Shown here: one piece after another, positions 36,552 through 44,719 of the stretch
Layout of the letters: each line of letters opens with the position of its first letter
Numbering within the stretch: the first letter of the stretch is position 1
NCBI GenBank assembly: GCA_040766135.1
Contig: JAXGRA010000015.1
Coordinates: 1-53,190, forward strand
Source: JAGVSV01 sp040766135
GTDB taxonomy: Bacteria; Bacillota; Clostridia; Christensenellales; Aristaeellaceae
Direction: 5' to 3'
Length of the DNA: 53,190 nucleotides
Position numbers and translations under genes: made by a program
The notes under the pieces: model-generated
Databases searched by the model: none
What the model was told of the DNA's origin: nothing
The model's input: the letters and a program-made list of their open reading frames with translations, nothing else

Positions 36552-37304
36552 TTACTTGTCGAAGTTGACGACTTTGGCAAAGTCTTCGGCCTTGAGCGAC
36601 GCGCCGCCGATCAGGCCGCCGTCGATCTCAGGCTGCGCCATCAGGCCCTTGACGTTGGAGGGCTTCATGCTGCCGCCGTACTGAATGCGCACGCGGTTGG
36701 CCACGGCCTTGCCGTACTTGGCCGCGATGGCCTTGCGGATGACGCCGATAGTTTCGTTGGCCTGTTCATCGCTGGCGGTCAGCCCCGTGCCGATGGCCCA
36801 CACCGGCTCATAGGCGATGACGACCTTGCGCACCTCGGCCGGGGTCAGGCCGGTTAAGGCGATCAGGGTTTGATAGGTGACCAGCGCGTCGGTGTACCCG
36901 GCCTCGCGCTGCTCTTTCAGCTCGCCCACGCAGATGATGGGGGTGAGGCCGGCGGCTACGGCCGCGCGCGTGCGCTTGTTGACGGTTTCGTCGGTCTCGC
37001 CAAAGTATTGACGGCGCTCGCTATGGCCGATGATGACATAGGAAACGCCCGCTTCCTTGAGCATCTGGGCGGACAGTTCGCCTGTATAAGCGCCGGACTC
37101 CGCAAAGTGCACGTTCTGCGCGCCCAGCTTGATCTTGCTGCCGCGCAGCGCCTGCTTGGCGGCGGGGATGTCGATGGCAGGCACGCAAACCACCACGGTG
37201 GTCTTGGTGTCGCTCACCAAAGGCTTTAATTCCTCAATCAGCTGGGTGGCTTGCTTGGGGGTCATGTTCATTTTCCAGTTGCCGGCGATAATGGGTGTAC
37301 GCAT
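36552..37304 (-). CDS. tpiA: Triosephosphate isomerase
   Basis: 250 residues. N-terminal PIIAGNWKMN (Asn, Lys), YVIIGHSERRQYFGE with the catalytic His, VIAYEPVWAIGTG with the catalytic Glu and the phosphate-gripping loop 6, and IQYGGSMKPSN near the end. The ATG at 37304 follows AAGGAGAGAG; the ORF extension to 37361 covers the intergenic hairpin. gpmI follows after 9 bases. Confidence 0.97.
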   Translation of the reverse strand: MRTPIIAGNWKMNMTPKQATQLIEELKPLVSDTKTTVVVCVPAIDIPAAKQALRGSKIKLGAQNVHFAESGAYTGELSAQMLKEAGVSYVIIGHSERRQYFGETDETVNKRTRAAVAAGLTPIICVGELKEQREAGYTDALVTYQTLIALTGLTPAEVRKVVIAYEPVWAIGTGLTASDEQANETIGVIRKAIAAKYGKAVANRVRIQYGGSMKPSNVKGLMAQPEIDGGLIGGASLKAEDFAKVVNFDK

Positions 37305-37329
37305 GTCTCTCTCCTTATTATCTATGGTG

Positions 37330-37356
37330 CCCTCCGGGGAATTAGCCCCCGGAGGG
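37330..37356 (-). repeat. Strong hairpin between pgk and tpiA
   Basis: CCCTCCGGGG (37330-37339) and CCCCGGAGGG (37347-37356) form a perfect 10-pair stem with a 7-base loop and no T tract. It lies between two operon genes 26 bases before the tpiA start, where it may protect the pgk mRNA end or set expression ratios. Confidence 0.65.
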
Positions 37357-37363
37357 TGCAATA

Positions 37364-38548
37364 TTACTTGTCGTTGAGCGCCGCCACGCCGGGCAGCTCC
37401 AGGCCTTCCAAGAACTCCAGCGATGCGCCGCCGCCGGTGGAAATGTGGGTTACCTTGTCGCCATAGCCCATCTGCACCACGGCCGCCGCGCTGTCGCCGC
37501 CGCCCACGATGGTGATGGCCTGGCTGTTGGCCATGGCCTCGGCCACGGCCTTGGTGCCTGCGGCAAAGGGTGCCAATTCAAACACGCCCATGGGGCCGTT
37601 CCACACCACGGTTTTGGCCTTTTTGATCTGCTCGGCATACGCCTCGCAGGCTTTGGGGCCGATATCCAGGCCCTGCCAGCCTTCGGGGATTTTGTTGGTA
37701 TCCACAACCTGCGTCTTGGCATCCTCGCCGAAGCTGTCGGCCACAACGGTGTCCACCGGCAACAGCAGCTTGACGCCCTTTTCGCGCGCCTTGTTGATCA
37801 TTTCCAGCGCGTAGTCTACCTTGTCGGCTTCCAGCAGGCTGGAGCCGATGTCGCCGCCCTGCGCCTTGACAAAGGTGTAGGCCATGGCGCCGCCGATGAT
37901 CAGGACGTCAACCTTTTCCAGCAGGTTGTTGATGACGCCGATTTTGTCGGATACTTTTTTGCCGCCCAAGATGGCCACAAACGGACGCTCGGGGTTTTCC
38001 AGCGCGCCGCCTAAGAATTTCAGCTCTTTTTCAATCAGGAAACCGGACACGGCGGGCAGATAGTGCGCCACGCCCTCGGTGCTGGCATGCGCGCGGTGCG
38101 CGGTGCCAAAGGCATCATTGACGTAAATGTCGGCATAGGAGGCCAGCTTTTTGGCAAACTCAGCGTCGTTCTTTTCCTCTTCCTTATGGAAGCGCAGGTT
38201 TTCCAGCAGCGCCACTTCGCCGTCCTTGAGCGAGGCTACGACCTTGTCGGCATCCTCACCGATCACATCGGCGGCCATTTTGACATCCTGCCCCAGCAGT
38301 TCGCCTAAGCGTTTGGCCACGGGTTTTAGGGAAAACTCAGGCTTAAACTCGCCCTTGGGGCGGCCCATATGGCTGCACAGCACCACTTTGGCCTTGTTGT
38401 CCAGCAGGTAACGGATGGTGGGCAGCGCGCCCACGATGCGGTTTTCGTCGGTGATGTTGCCGTTGTCATCCATCGGCACGTTGAAGTCTACGCGTACCAG
38501 CACGCGCTTGCCCTGCACATTGATGTCCCGGACTGTCTTCTTGCTCAT
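37364..38548 (-). CDS. pgk: Phosphoglycerate kinase
   Basis: 394 residues, usual length. Motifs RVLVRVDFNVPMDDNGNITDENRI, HMGRPKGE, AFGTAHRAHASTEGV, AILGGKKVSDKI, GWQGLDIGP and the C-terminal GGGDSAAAV and HISTGGGASLEFLEG are all present. It makes ATP from 1,3-bisphosphoglycerate. AAAGGAG lies 7 bases before the ATG. It directly follows the regulator gene, where many Firmicutes have gapA first. Confidence 0.98.
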   Translation of the reverse strand: MSKKTVRDINVQGKRVLVRVDFNVPMDDNGNITDENRIVGALPTIRYLLDNKAKVVLCSHMGRPKGEFKPEFSLKPVAKRLGELLGQDVKMAADVIGEDADKVVASLKDGEVALLENLRFHKEEEKNDAEFAKKLASYADIYVNDAFGTAHRAHASTEGVAHYLPAVSGFLIEKELKFLGGALENPERPFVAILGGKKVSDKIGVINNLLEKVDVLIIGGAMAYTFVKAQGGDIGSSLLEADKVDYALEMINKAREKGVKLLLPVDTVVADSFGEDAKTQVVDTNKIPEGWQGLDIGPKACEAYAEQIKKAKTVVWNGPMGVFELAPFAAGTKAVAEAMANSQAITIVGGGDSAAAVVQMGYGDKVTHISTGGGASLEFLEGLELPGVAALNDK

Positions 38549-38599
38549 CTTTTTTCTCCTTTGTGTGGTCTATATGATGAAGGCACATGCCTTGATCGC

Positions 38600-39622
38600 T
38601 TAGGTTAAATGCTTGATCATCTGCCGGGCGGCTGCCTCGTCGATGACCAATGAATGCGGCGGTTGATGGCGCGCGGCAGCTAAGATGGCCATGGTCTTGC
38701 GCGAGCCTGCGGCCGCCCACAGTGTGCGCGCCCCGGGGTTGCGGGTGCGCAGCTCGGTGCTGACGGAGGGGTTGCTTTGCACGATGGCACCCTGCTCGTC
38801 AAAAAAATCGCCCAGCGCTTCGCCCTGCGCACCCAAGGCGGCCAGCTCTTCCTGCTGGCGGGCGGTCATGCCCCGGCGGCGCGACATTTCATCGGCGCGG
38901 CCTATGCCGTGCACCACGATATCAGCCGAGCGCATCAGGCGGATGGTTTCGGCGATGTCGGGCAGTTTTTGCATTTCCTCCAGCGCGTGTGCGTTGAGGC
39001 CGTCGGGCAGGTGACAAAGCTTGCAGGTGGCCTTCATGTTGCGGGCGAGCTCCTCGGCCACGCTGTCGGCCTGAATGGCAGTGGAGGTGCCAAAGCCGCC
39101 GCGTGCGGGCACCACCATCACGTTGGCTGGCCCGGGCGTCATCAGGCGGGCCAGCTCGTACATGGTGCTGCCGCCGGAAATGGCCACCGTCATGCCGCCC
39201 TTGACCATCTGGCGCAGGCGCTGGGCGGCGGCACGGCCGCATTCGCGCAGCACACCCCGGCTGGCGTCTGCATCGCCGGGCACCACCGTGACATGCTCAA
39301 TGCCCAGCGCGCGGCTTAGCTGCGCCTCTAAGTCATTGGCACCGCTGAATGCGCGGCACAGCGCGCGTACCTGCGGCAGCATGGCCTGCCCCTCAGGGCT
39401 TAGCATCATGCCGGTGGGCTGGTAGATCAGCAGGCCTTCGTCCCTCAGGGCATCGGCTGCTGCACGCACCTCACGCTCCGGCAGGCCTAAGTACCCAGAC
39501 AGCATGCGTCGGCCAATGGGCGCGGTGGTGCCCACATGGTCCATCACCATGGCGCGGCATACAATGTCGCGCACCTGATCCGGCGCTATCTGCTGTAAAG
39601 TTCCCCAGGGAAAATCGTTCAC
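38600..39622 (-). CDS. cggR: CggR-type glycolytic operon regulator (SorC family)
   Basis: 340 residues, GTG start at 39622 after GGGAGGGAAGC. An N-terminal winged-helix part (TTAPIGRRMLSGYLGLPEREVRAAADALRDEGLL, about 30-70) is followed by the sugar-phosphate-binding SorC domain (TVAISGGSTMYELARLM, then VMVVPARGGFG). In Bacillus CggR represses the operon until fructose-1,6-bisphosphate rises. Its position at the head of pgk-tpiA-gpmI supports that role here; the operator was not identified. Confidence 0.9.
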   Translation of the reverse strand: MNDFPWGTLQQIAPDQVRDIVCRAMVMDHVGTTAPIGRRMLSGYLGLPEREVRAAADALRDEGLLIYQPTGMMLSPEGQAMLPQVRALCRAFSGANDLEAQLSRALGIEHVTVVPGDADASRGVLRECGRAAAQRLRQMVKGGMTVAISGGSTMYELARLMTPGPANVMVVPARGGFGTSTAIQADSVAEELARNMKATCKLCHLPDGLNAHALEEMQKLPDIAETIRLMRSADIVVHGIGRADEMSRRRGMTARQQEELAALGAQGEALGDFFDEQGAIVQSNPSVSTELRTRNPGARTLWAAAGSRKTMAILAAARHQPPHSLVIDEAAARQMIKHLT

Positions 39623-39674
39623 GCTTCCCTCCCGGTGGATTTCTGCCCTATGGGCGAAAATCATCCCGCTTGCT

Positions 39675-39703
39675 ATTATACGACATGTGTGCCGCCGCTG
39701 CAA
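39675..39703 (-). promoter_or_regulatory. Promoter of the cggR-pgk-tpiA-gpmI operon
   Basis: Minus-strand TTGCAG (39703-39698), 17-base spacer, TATAAT (39680-39675). Start near 39668, about 46 bases before the GTG. Confidence 0.75.
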
Positions 39704-39771
39704 TGCTTAGCATGCCGAAATGGATAAAGTTGAAGACAGAGTTCGACTGTTCATGAACCATTATTCAAACA

Positions 39772-39802
39772 AGCGCTACCCCGCAAATTACGGGACAGCG
39801 CT
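39772..39802 (-). terminator. Hairpin after the C-x2-C repeat protein gene
   Basis: AGCGCT (39772-39777) and AGCGCT (39797-39802) pair, and inside them CCCG pairs with CGGG. It lies 28 bases past the repeat-protein stop; the following minus-strand bases are only mildly T-rich, so terminator function is moderately supported. Confidence 0.45.
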
Positions 39803-39829
39803 AAAAAGTGACTGCTTCTTCGTTTTTTG

Positions 39830-41449
39830 TTACTTTTCAGCTACTAATTCTATCATCTGCTCGGCAACCTGAGCCCAGTTGTGAATGCCATCCTGAGCGA
39901 CGAGGCCATCGCTGAAGGGCTTGTTCTCATTGCCGCGGTAGTAGTTGCAGTCGGCACGCAAGGCGATGATGGCCAAGGGGCCGGAGACCGCCACAGGCTG
40001 ACCGAAAGGCTGAGAGGCGGAGGTGAGAACAGAGACGCTGTCCGGGCCGCTATACAGCTGCCAGGCAAGATTCTTAAGCCATGTGGGCTCTGAGAGTTTG
40101 TCCACCCGCACGGTCAGGGTGCCGCCTGCCACGGTGATGGTGACCCAGCCGACTTGGTAGGCTTCCTCGGCGACCAGGGGGAAGCGGTAGGTGCCATCCA
40201 CAGATGGATCCAGCACGATGAGACGCTGCGTGAGACCAGCCAGAGCAGGGCTTATTTGCCCGGCCATGGGGCCGTAGGCCTGGGCGACGGTATCATAGCG
40301 GAAGGCGCTGCTTTGTACATAGGTGCTGGTGCGAGCCACCTGACCGCAGACGGTGCAGTGGGTTACCTGCTCGCCCTTGCGGCGGGTGATAGCAGCGCGG
40401 GTGGCCTGCCATATGCCGTCGCTTTTATGGCCGGTTGCTTTCACGGCGCGGGTTTGCACAGTGCCGCATAGGGCGCAAGTGCGGCTTTCACTGCCTTTGG
40501 TGGTGCAGGTGGGCGCCAGGGTAGTGCTCCAGGGACCAAAGGCATGGGTGAAAGCTTTGAGCTTCATCTGTTGCTTGGCGTGGCAGATACTGCACTCGCG
40601 TTCGCTCAGGCCGGTAACGCCACAGGAAGCAGGCTTGAGGGTGATGTAAGGGCCCCAGTTGTGCTTCAGTGCGGGCACCACCTGGATTTCTTTGATGCCG
40701 CAGCGGTTGCAGGTGCGTTCATTGGTGCCGGGCACTTCGCAGGCGGGGGCCTTGGTGTTGCTCCAGCCACCCCAGTCATGCCCTAGGGCATTTAGTGTCT
40801 TGTATTCCACGCTGTTGCATACCGGGCACAGGCGCTGCTCATAGCCGGAATGGGTGCAGGTAGCGACGAGGCCTACGCCCCAGGCACCCCAGGCATGGCC
40901 GGTGGCGGCCACGCTGACGCGTTCCACCCGGCCACAAAGGCTGCAAGAGCGCTCGTTATAGCCGGGATAGGTGCAGGTGGGTATGAGAACGTGAGCCCAT
41001 GCGCCCCAGTTATGACTTAGGGCAGGGATGACAGCAGTGGCAAGCTCAGTCCCGCAGCGCTTACAAATCTGGTGAGAAACCCCGGCCACGTCACAGGCGG
41101 CTGCGAATTTTACCTGCCATGCGCCCGGATCATGTCCCAGTGCGGGGATGGGCTTGCTGTCCAGTTCGATGCCGCAACGGTTACAGGGCTGGTGAGATAC
41201 GCCGTTGGCGGTGCAGGAAGGTTGTGTTTTCACCTTCCATGCGCCGGGGTCATGGCCCAAGGCAGCTTCGGTGTGGGTTTTGGTGGCACCGCACAGGGTG
41301 CAGAGAAAAACCTCATAGCCGCCATCGGTGCAGGTAGCGGCCATCTTGGTGCCGGTGGACACCCAGTTGTGCACGCATGCTGCCAACGCAGGTGAAACGG
41401 CCAGCAGCAGGGCCAAGGTGAGCATGAAGATACGCCGCAGTTGTTTCAT
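39830..41449 (-). CDS. Exported protein with eight to nine tandem C-x2-C repeats
   Basis: 539 residues. Signal peptide LRRIFMLTLALLLAVSPALA, then Cys25; L22-A-A-C25 fits a lipobox, so it may be a lipoprotein. Residues about 26-370 hold eight repeats of 38-42 residues plus a degenerate ninth, each of the form PxCTxxGxxxRxCxxCGxxE...ALGHxWGxW, with one single Cys and one C-x2-C pair. The C-terminal 170 residues form a repeat-free beta-rich domain (TYRFPLVAEEAYQVGWVTITVAGGTL). Such repeats are common in surface proteins of gut Firmicutes but their job is unclear; metal binding or disulfide links are both possible. ATG 41449 follows AAAGGAGG. Confidence 0.75.
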   Translation of the reverse strand: MKQLRRIFMLTLALLLAVSPALAACVHNWVSTGTKMAATCTDGGYEVFLCTLCGATKTHTEAALGHDPGAWKVKTQPSCTANGVSHQPCNRCGIELDSKPIPALGHDPGAWQVKFAAACDVAGVSHQICKRCGTELATAVIPALSHNWGAWAHVLIPTCTYPGYNERSCSLCGRVERVSVAATGHAWGAWGVGLVATCTHSGYEQRLCPVCNSVEYKTLNALGHDWGGWSNTKAPACEVPGTNERTCNRCGIKEIQVVPALKHNWGPYITLKPASCGVTGLSERECSICHAKQQMKLKAFTHAFGPWSTTLAPTCTTKGSESRTCALCGTVQTRAVKATGHKSDGIWQATRAAITRRKGEQVTHCTVCGQVARTSTYVQSSAFRYDTVAQAYGPMAGQISPALAGLTQRLIVLDPSVDGTYRFPLVAEEAYQVGWVTITVAGGTLTVRVDKLSEPTWLKNLAWQLYSGPDSVSVLTSASQPFGQPVAVSGPLAIIALRADCNYYRGNENKPFSDGLVAQDGIHNWAQVAEQMIELVAEK

Positions 41450-41479
41450 GGTGTTCCTCCTTTGGGTTATAAGACGGGT

Positions 41480-41495
41480 ACCGGGCAATCCCGGT
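41480..41495 (-). repeat. Leader hairpin of the repeat-protein gene
   Basis: ACCGGG / CCCGGT stem with a 4-base loop in the 5' leader, about 30 bases before the start codon. It has no T tail. Confidence 0.4.
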
Positions 41496-41546
41496 GCGAC
41501 GATGAAATCGGTTCGTTGTGGTTCTTTTAAGCCACCGTGTTGCACA

Positions 41547-41575
41547 ATTTTATAAACAATGCGGCGATATTGCAA
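41547..41575 (-). promoter_or_regulatory. Promoter of the C-x2-C repeat-protein gene
   Basis: Minus-strand TTGCAA (41575-41570), 17-base spacer, TAAAAT (41552-41547). Start near 41540, giving a leader of about 90 bases. Confidence 0.6.
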
Positions 41576-41616
41576 CCTTTTTCGCCGGTTTTGTCGAAAC
41601 TATGAGGAATATTAGA

Positions 41617-41658
41617 TTGCAGATTTGCATTCACTGCAACCTGGTGTATACTCCAGGT
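41617..41658 (+). promoter_or_regulatory. Promoter of the nucleotidyltransferase gene with two overlapping inverted repeats
   Basis: TTGCAT (41625-41630), 16-base spacer, TATACT (41647-41652). Two inverted repeats frame it: TTGCAG (41617-41622) / CTGCAA (41634-41639) over the -35, and ACCTGG (41639-41644) / CCAGGT (41653-41658) over the -10. Both are placed where a repressor would block polymerase. Confidence 0.6.
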
Positions 41659-41683
41659 AGTAATCATCAGGAGGGCTTGTCTA

Positions 41684-42595
41684 ATGAAAGAACCGATTCT
41701 TGTTGTGCTGGCGGCGGGCATTGGCAGCCGCTTTGGGGGCTTAAAGCAAATGACGCCGTTTGGCGCCCATGGCGAAAGCCTGATTGACTATTCGCTTTTT
41801 GATGCGCTGCGTGCCGGCTTTCAGCGTGTAGTGTTTATCGTTAACGGCAAAATCAAGGACGATTTCCGTGAAATCGTGGGAAAGAACGTAGAAAACCGCA
41901 TGGAAGTACACTACGCCCTGCAGGAAATTGACAAGCTGCCCCAAGGTTTTACGGTTCCAGAGGGGCGCAGCAAGCCGTGGGGTACGGCGCATGCCGTGCT
42001 GTGCGCCAAGGATGTCATTGATGCGCCTTTCTGCGCGCTCAATGGCGATGACTTTTATGGCCGCCAGGCGCTGCAGCATATGTATACCTTCTTGAGCGCC
42101 AACCAGCAGCCCGGTTCCTACACGATGGTGGGCTATTCGCTGGCCAACACGCTGTCGGAATACGGCTATGTATCGCGCGGGCGCTGCCTGGTGGATGAAA
42201 ACAACTACCTGCAGGATGTGGAGGAGTTGACTCACATCATCTCCACCACGGACGGCCCCCTGTACACCAAGGATGGGCAAACCTACTACAAGCTGCCCGG
42301 CGACACCACGGTATCCATGAACATCTGGGGCTTTACCACGGATTTCATCACCCATGCCGAAGCTGGCTTTGCCGATTTCCTGACGCAAGCCCAACAGACC
42401 AACCCGCTCAAGGCCGAATACTATCTGCCGGGCGTGGTCAGCGACATTCTGAACGCCGGAAAGGCCACCGTAAAAGTGGCATCCACCACCGATAGCTGGT
42501 TTGGCGTGACCAACCAGGCCGACCGCCCGCGCGTGGAATCCGCGCTGCGCGAGCTGACAGCCAGCGGACAGTATCCTGACGGGCTGTGGAAATAA
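41684..42595 (+). CDS. Sugar nucleotidyltransferase-like protein
   Basis: 303 residues. The NTP-binding loop LAAGIGSRFGGLKQM (L-x2-G-x-G-[ST]R-x3-x3-K) and ALNGDDFYG with its metal-binding aspartates place it with the NDP-sugar pyrophosphorylases; GTAHAVLCAKDVI is also typical. It would join a sugar phosphate to a nucleotide for polysaccharide or cell-envelope synthesis. The sugar cannot be told from the sequence. AGGAGG lies 9 bases before the ATG. It stands alone, with its own promoter. Confidence 0.85.
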   Translation: MKEPILVVLAAGIGSRFGGLKQMTPFGAHGESLIDYSLFDALRAGFQRVVFIVNGKIKDDFREIVGKNVENRMEVHYALQEIDKLPQGFTVPEGRSKPWGTAHAVLCAKDVIDAPFCALNGDDFYGRQALQHMYTFLSANQQPGSYTMVGYSLANTLSEYGYVSRGRCLVDENNYLQDVEELTHIISTTDGPLYTKDGQTYYKLPGDTTVSMNIWGFTTDFITHAEAGFADFLTQAQQTNPLKAEYYLPGVVSDILNAGKATVKVASTTDSWFGVTNQADRPRVESALRELTASGQYPDGLWK

Positions 42596-42641
42596 TATAA
42601 AAGCAAAAAAGGCAGGAAAATATACACAACTCAAAAAACAT

Positions 42642-42670
42642 TTGCTTTTTCCGCTTATCCTGTGTATACT
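42642..42670 (+). promoter_or_regulatory. tRNA-Thr promoter
   Basis: TTGCTT (42642-42647), 17-base spacer, TATACT (42665-42670), 12 bases before the tRNA 5' end. Confidence 0.7.
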
Positions 42671-42681
42671 GCCACTTGCGT

Positions 42682-42757
<76 letters not shown>

Positions 42758-42782
42758 CGCAATCTGGCAGGTGCCAGCCTGA

Positions 42783-42805
42783 CCGCAGACATGTTCTGCG
42801 GTTTT
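42783..42805 (+). terminator. tRNA-Thr terminator
   Basis: CCGCAGA (42783-42789), CATGT loop, TCTGCGG (42795-42801), then TTTTGTTATTGTTT. Confidence 0.88.
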
Positions 42806-42820
42806 GTTATTGTTTAATCA

Positions 42821-42864
42821 ACACCCCGGTTTGCCTCATGTTTCCATAAGGCAAACCGGGGTGT
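42821..42864. terminator. Strong 16-pair hairpin between tRNA-Thr and importer 2
   Basis: ACACCCCGGTTTGCCT (42821-42836) pairs perfectly with AGGCAAACCGGGGTGT (42849-42864) around 12 bases. Plus-strand tail is TTGTTGCTT. It is a second stop for the tRNA transcript and may also stop importer 2 coming from the other side. Confidence 0.75.
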
Positions 42865-42897
42865 TTGTTGCTTAGCTTCTATTGATTTCCTGCGTAT

Positions 42898-42932
42898 GTG
42901 AAACGGTGCGGTGCCCTTTCCGCCCGTTTCAC
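42898..42932 (-). terminator. Hairpin after the importer 2 binding-protein gene
   Basis: GTGAAACGG-T-GCGG pairs with CCGC-CCGTTTCAC (13 pairs, one bulged T), 24 bases past the stop codon. It lacks a T tract; together with the next hairpin it probably ends the lplBCA2 transcript. Confidence 0.55.
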
Positions 42933-42955
42933 GTATAAACGCTTAAAAGCAGTAA

Positions 42956-44638
42956 TTACTTGAGTTCGTAGGGAGCAGCCGCTGCCTTCGCAACGTCCCA
43001 GTTTGCAACACAGGCTTCTTCAAGCATCGCGATGCCCAGGCCTTCGCACTTTTCGCGCATGCCCTCAAAGATGCTCCAGAACTCTGCTTCGTCCTTGGCA
43101 TAAACCATCTTCCAGGACTCGGCTACAACGACCTCGCCAACAGAGGTGCGAATCATCTGCATATCATCGTCCAGCGGAGGCATGAAGCGGGTTGCCAGCG
43201 CTCTATAGTTCAGCGTACCCTTATCCTTGTAAGCCTCGATGGGGAGCTGATAGCCCGAATAAGCACGCCACTCTTCGTAAACCTTGCTGCTGGTGTTGGC
43301 CAGCGCCGTGGTGGACCATTCACCCTGACGGACGGGTTCGCCATAGGAGGTCAGGGTATCATTCGTCCATCCCCAGGCAGACCAGAACTGGCCGTTTTCC
43401 AGCACTTCGCCACTCTCCAGTTTATGAGAACCGGTGGTACGCATGTTCTCAAAGCCTTCCAGAGAAACCAGTTTTCCGTCCACAACGTCCCACATCTCGC
43501 CCTGCGGGCCGTTGTACATGGTCAGCATGGTGTGCTCATCATACATCTCGTTGATAAAAGCCAGACAAGCATCCAATTTTTCAGTAGAAGCGCTGACCGC
43601 GATGATGGAGGTATTGCTGCCGCCGATCACCTGCGGGCCATTCACAACCGGCTTGATCCAGTCGTTGACCAAAGGCATATAGCCGTTTGCAGGATCGTCA
43701 TCACCGTGGGCGCTGGTGTAGGAATCAACATAGTTGCCAGTCATGGCGACCATGATGGAACCCAACTTATACTTTGCCTGGGTGGCGTTGTACGTCTGGG
43801 TAACAGAGTCAGGATCCAGAACGCCTGCCTGCTGACAGTCGAACAGGAACTTGACGCCTTTGATGTATGTACTGTCCTTGTCGATCTGCTTGCGCAGCTC
43901 ATCGTTGGGAATGTCATACTCCATCAGGGAGTTGCCGATGTTCATCTGAACGCCTGAAATGTCAGCAATCTTGCCGGTGGCAGACATCTGATTGGAGCCG
44001 TCCCACTCGGGGAAAGCAGCCAGCCCCCAGGTCTTGGTGCCGTCTTCGAGTTCGGGCATGTATTCCATCATCGCTTTCATCAAAGCAATCAGATCATCTG
44101 TATTGTTGACTTCCGGACAGCCGAGCGCCTTATAAACATCCCAGCGAACCTGACAGGCATAGGTGCCGGTATCAATCGGCATGCTGTTATAGGTGCCAAT
44201 TTCCAACGGTACGCAGTACAGGCCTTCGCCCTGGCAAATCACGTTACGGGCAAAGTCAATGGCTTGGGGCCATTTTTCGGTTAGGTTCGGGAATTTATCA
44301 GTATAATCCGACAAATCCATAACCAGACCGGTTTGCACTACAGGAAAAAAACTATTGTTGACATAGTAGCGACCGATATCCGGTAAATCGCCACCAGCTA
44401 GCAGAGCCTGCGTCTTGTCATTATCCCACGGGATAACATTAACGCGAACACCGATCTTTTTCTCCAGATAGTCGTTCATAAAACCGTCCATGCTGGAGCG
44501 GTTGTTCTGCATGCCGTAATAATCGATGGTGACTACTCCCTTGGCTTCATCTGCAAAGGCGGTAAAACTTGCCATCATGGGAATGAGCATAAGGCAAACA
44601 ACTACCAACGCAACGCTCTTCTTCAAAGTCTTACTCAT
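42956..44638 (-). CDS. Sugar ABC transporter solute-binding protein, LplA type (importer 2)
   Basis: 560 residues. Signal peptide KKSVALVVVCLMLIPMMASFTAFA, cleaved before DEAKGVVTIDYYGMQ; a cysteine occurs inside the hydrophobic core but not at a lipobox position. The mature protein is a large bilobed binding protein (LLAGGDLPDIGRYY; EVNNTDDLIALMKAMMEYMP; LDACLAFINEMYDEHTML). Codon use is more AT-rich than the V-ATPase or glycolytic genes. AAAAGGAGG precedes the ATG. Last gene of the minus-strand importer operon; ligand unknown. Confidence 0.9.
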   Translation of the reverse strand: MSKTLKKSVALVVVCLMLIPMMASFTAFADEAKGVVTIDYYGMQNNRSSMDGFMNDYLEKKIGVRVNVIPWDNDKTQALLAGGDLPDIGRYYVNNSFFPVVQTGLVMDLSDYTDKFPNLTEKWPQAIDFARNVICQGEGLYCVPLEIGTYNSMPIDTGTYACQVRWDVYKALGCPEVNNTDDLIALMKAMMEYMPELEDGTKTWGLAAFPEWDGSNQMSATGKIADISGVQMNIGNSLMEYDIPNDELRKQIDKDSTYIKGVKFLFDCQQAGVLDPDSVTQTYNATQAKYKLGSIMVAMTGNYVDSYTSAHGDDDPANGYMPLVNDWIKPVVNGPQVIGGSNTSIIAVSASTEKLDACLAFINEMYDEHTMLTMYNGPQGEMWDVVDGKLVSLEGFENMRTTGSHKLESGEVLENGQFWSAWGWTNDTLTSYGEPVRQGEWSTTALANTSSKVYEEWRAYSGYQLPIEAYKDKGTLNYRALATRFMPPLDDDMQMIRTSVGEVVVAESWKMVYAKDEAEFWSIFEGMREKCEGLGIAMLEEACVANWDVAKAAAAPYELK

Positions 44639-44719
44639 TTGGAAGTCCTCCTTTTATTATTTCGCGCGATACATGACCGCGCTATCTTCATGTCGCCGGG
44701 CCTGCGACAAAAGATTCTC

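Noticed and set aside
39791..39802. CGGGAC near the cggR operon, resembling half of a CggR operator
   Set aside because: Only one half-site, no spaced repeat, and about 90 bases upstream of the -35; it is better explained as part of the hairpin ending the repeat-protein gene.
42821..42864. Attachment site or CRISPR-like repeat after tRNA-Thr
   Set aside because: It is a single inverted repeat with terminator geometry; no copy of the tRNA 3' end and no integrase were seen.
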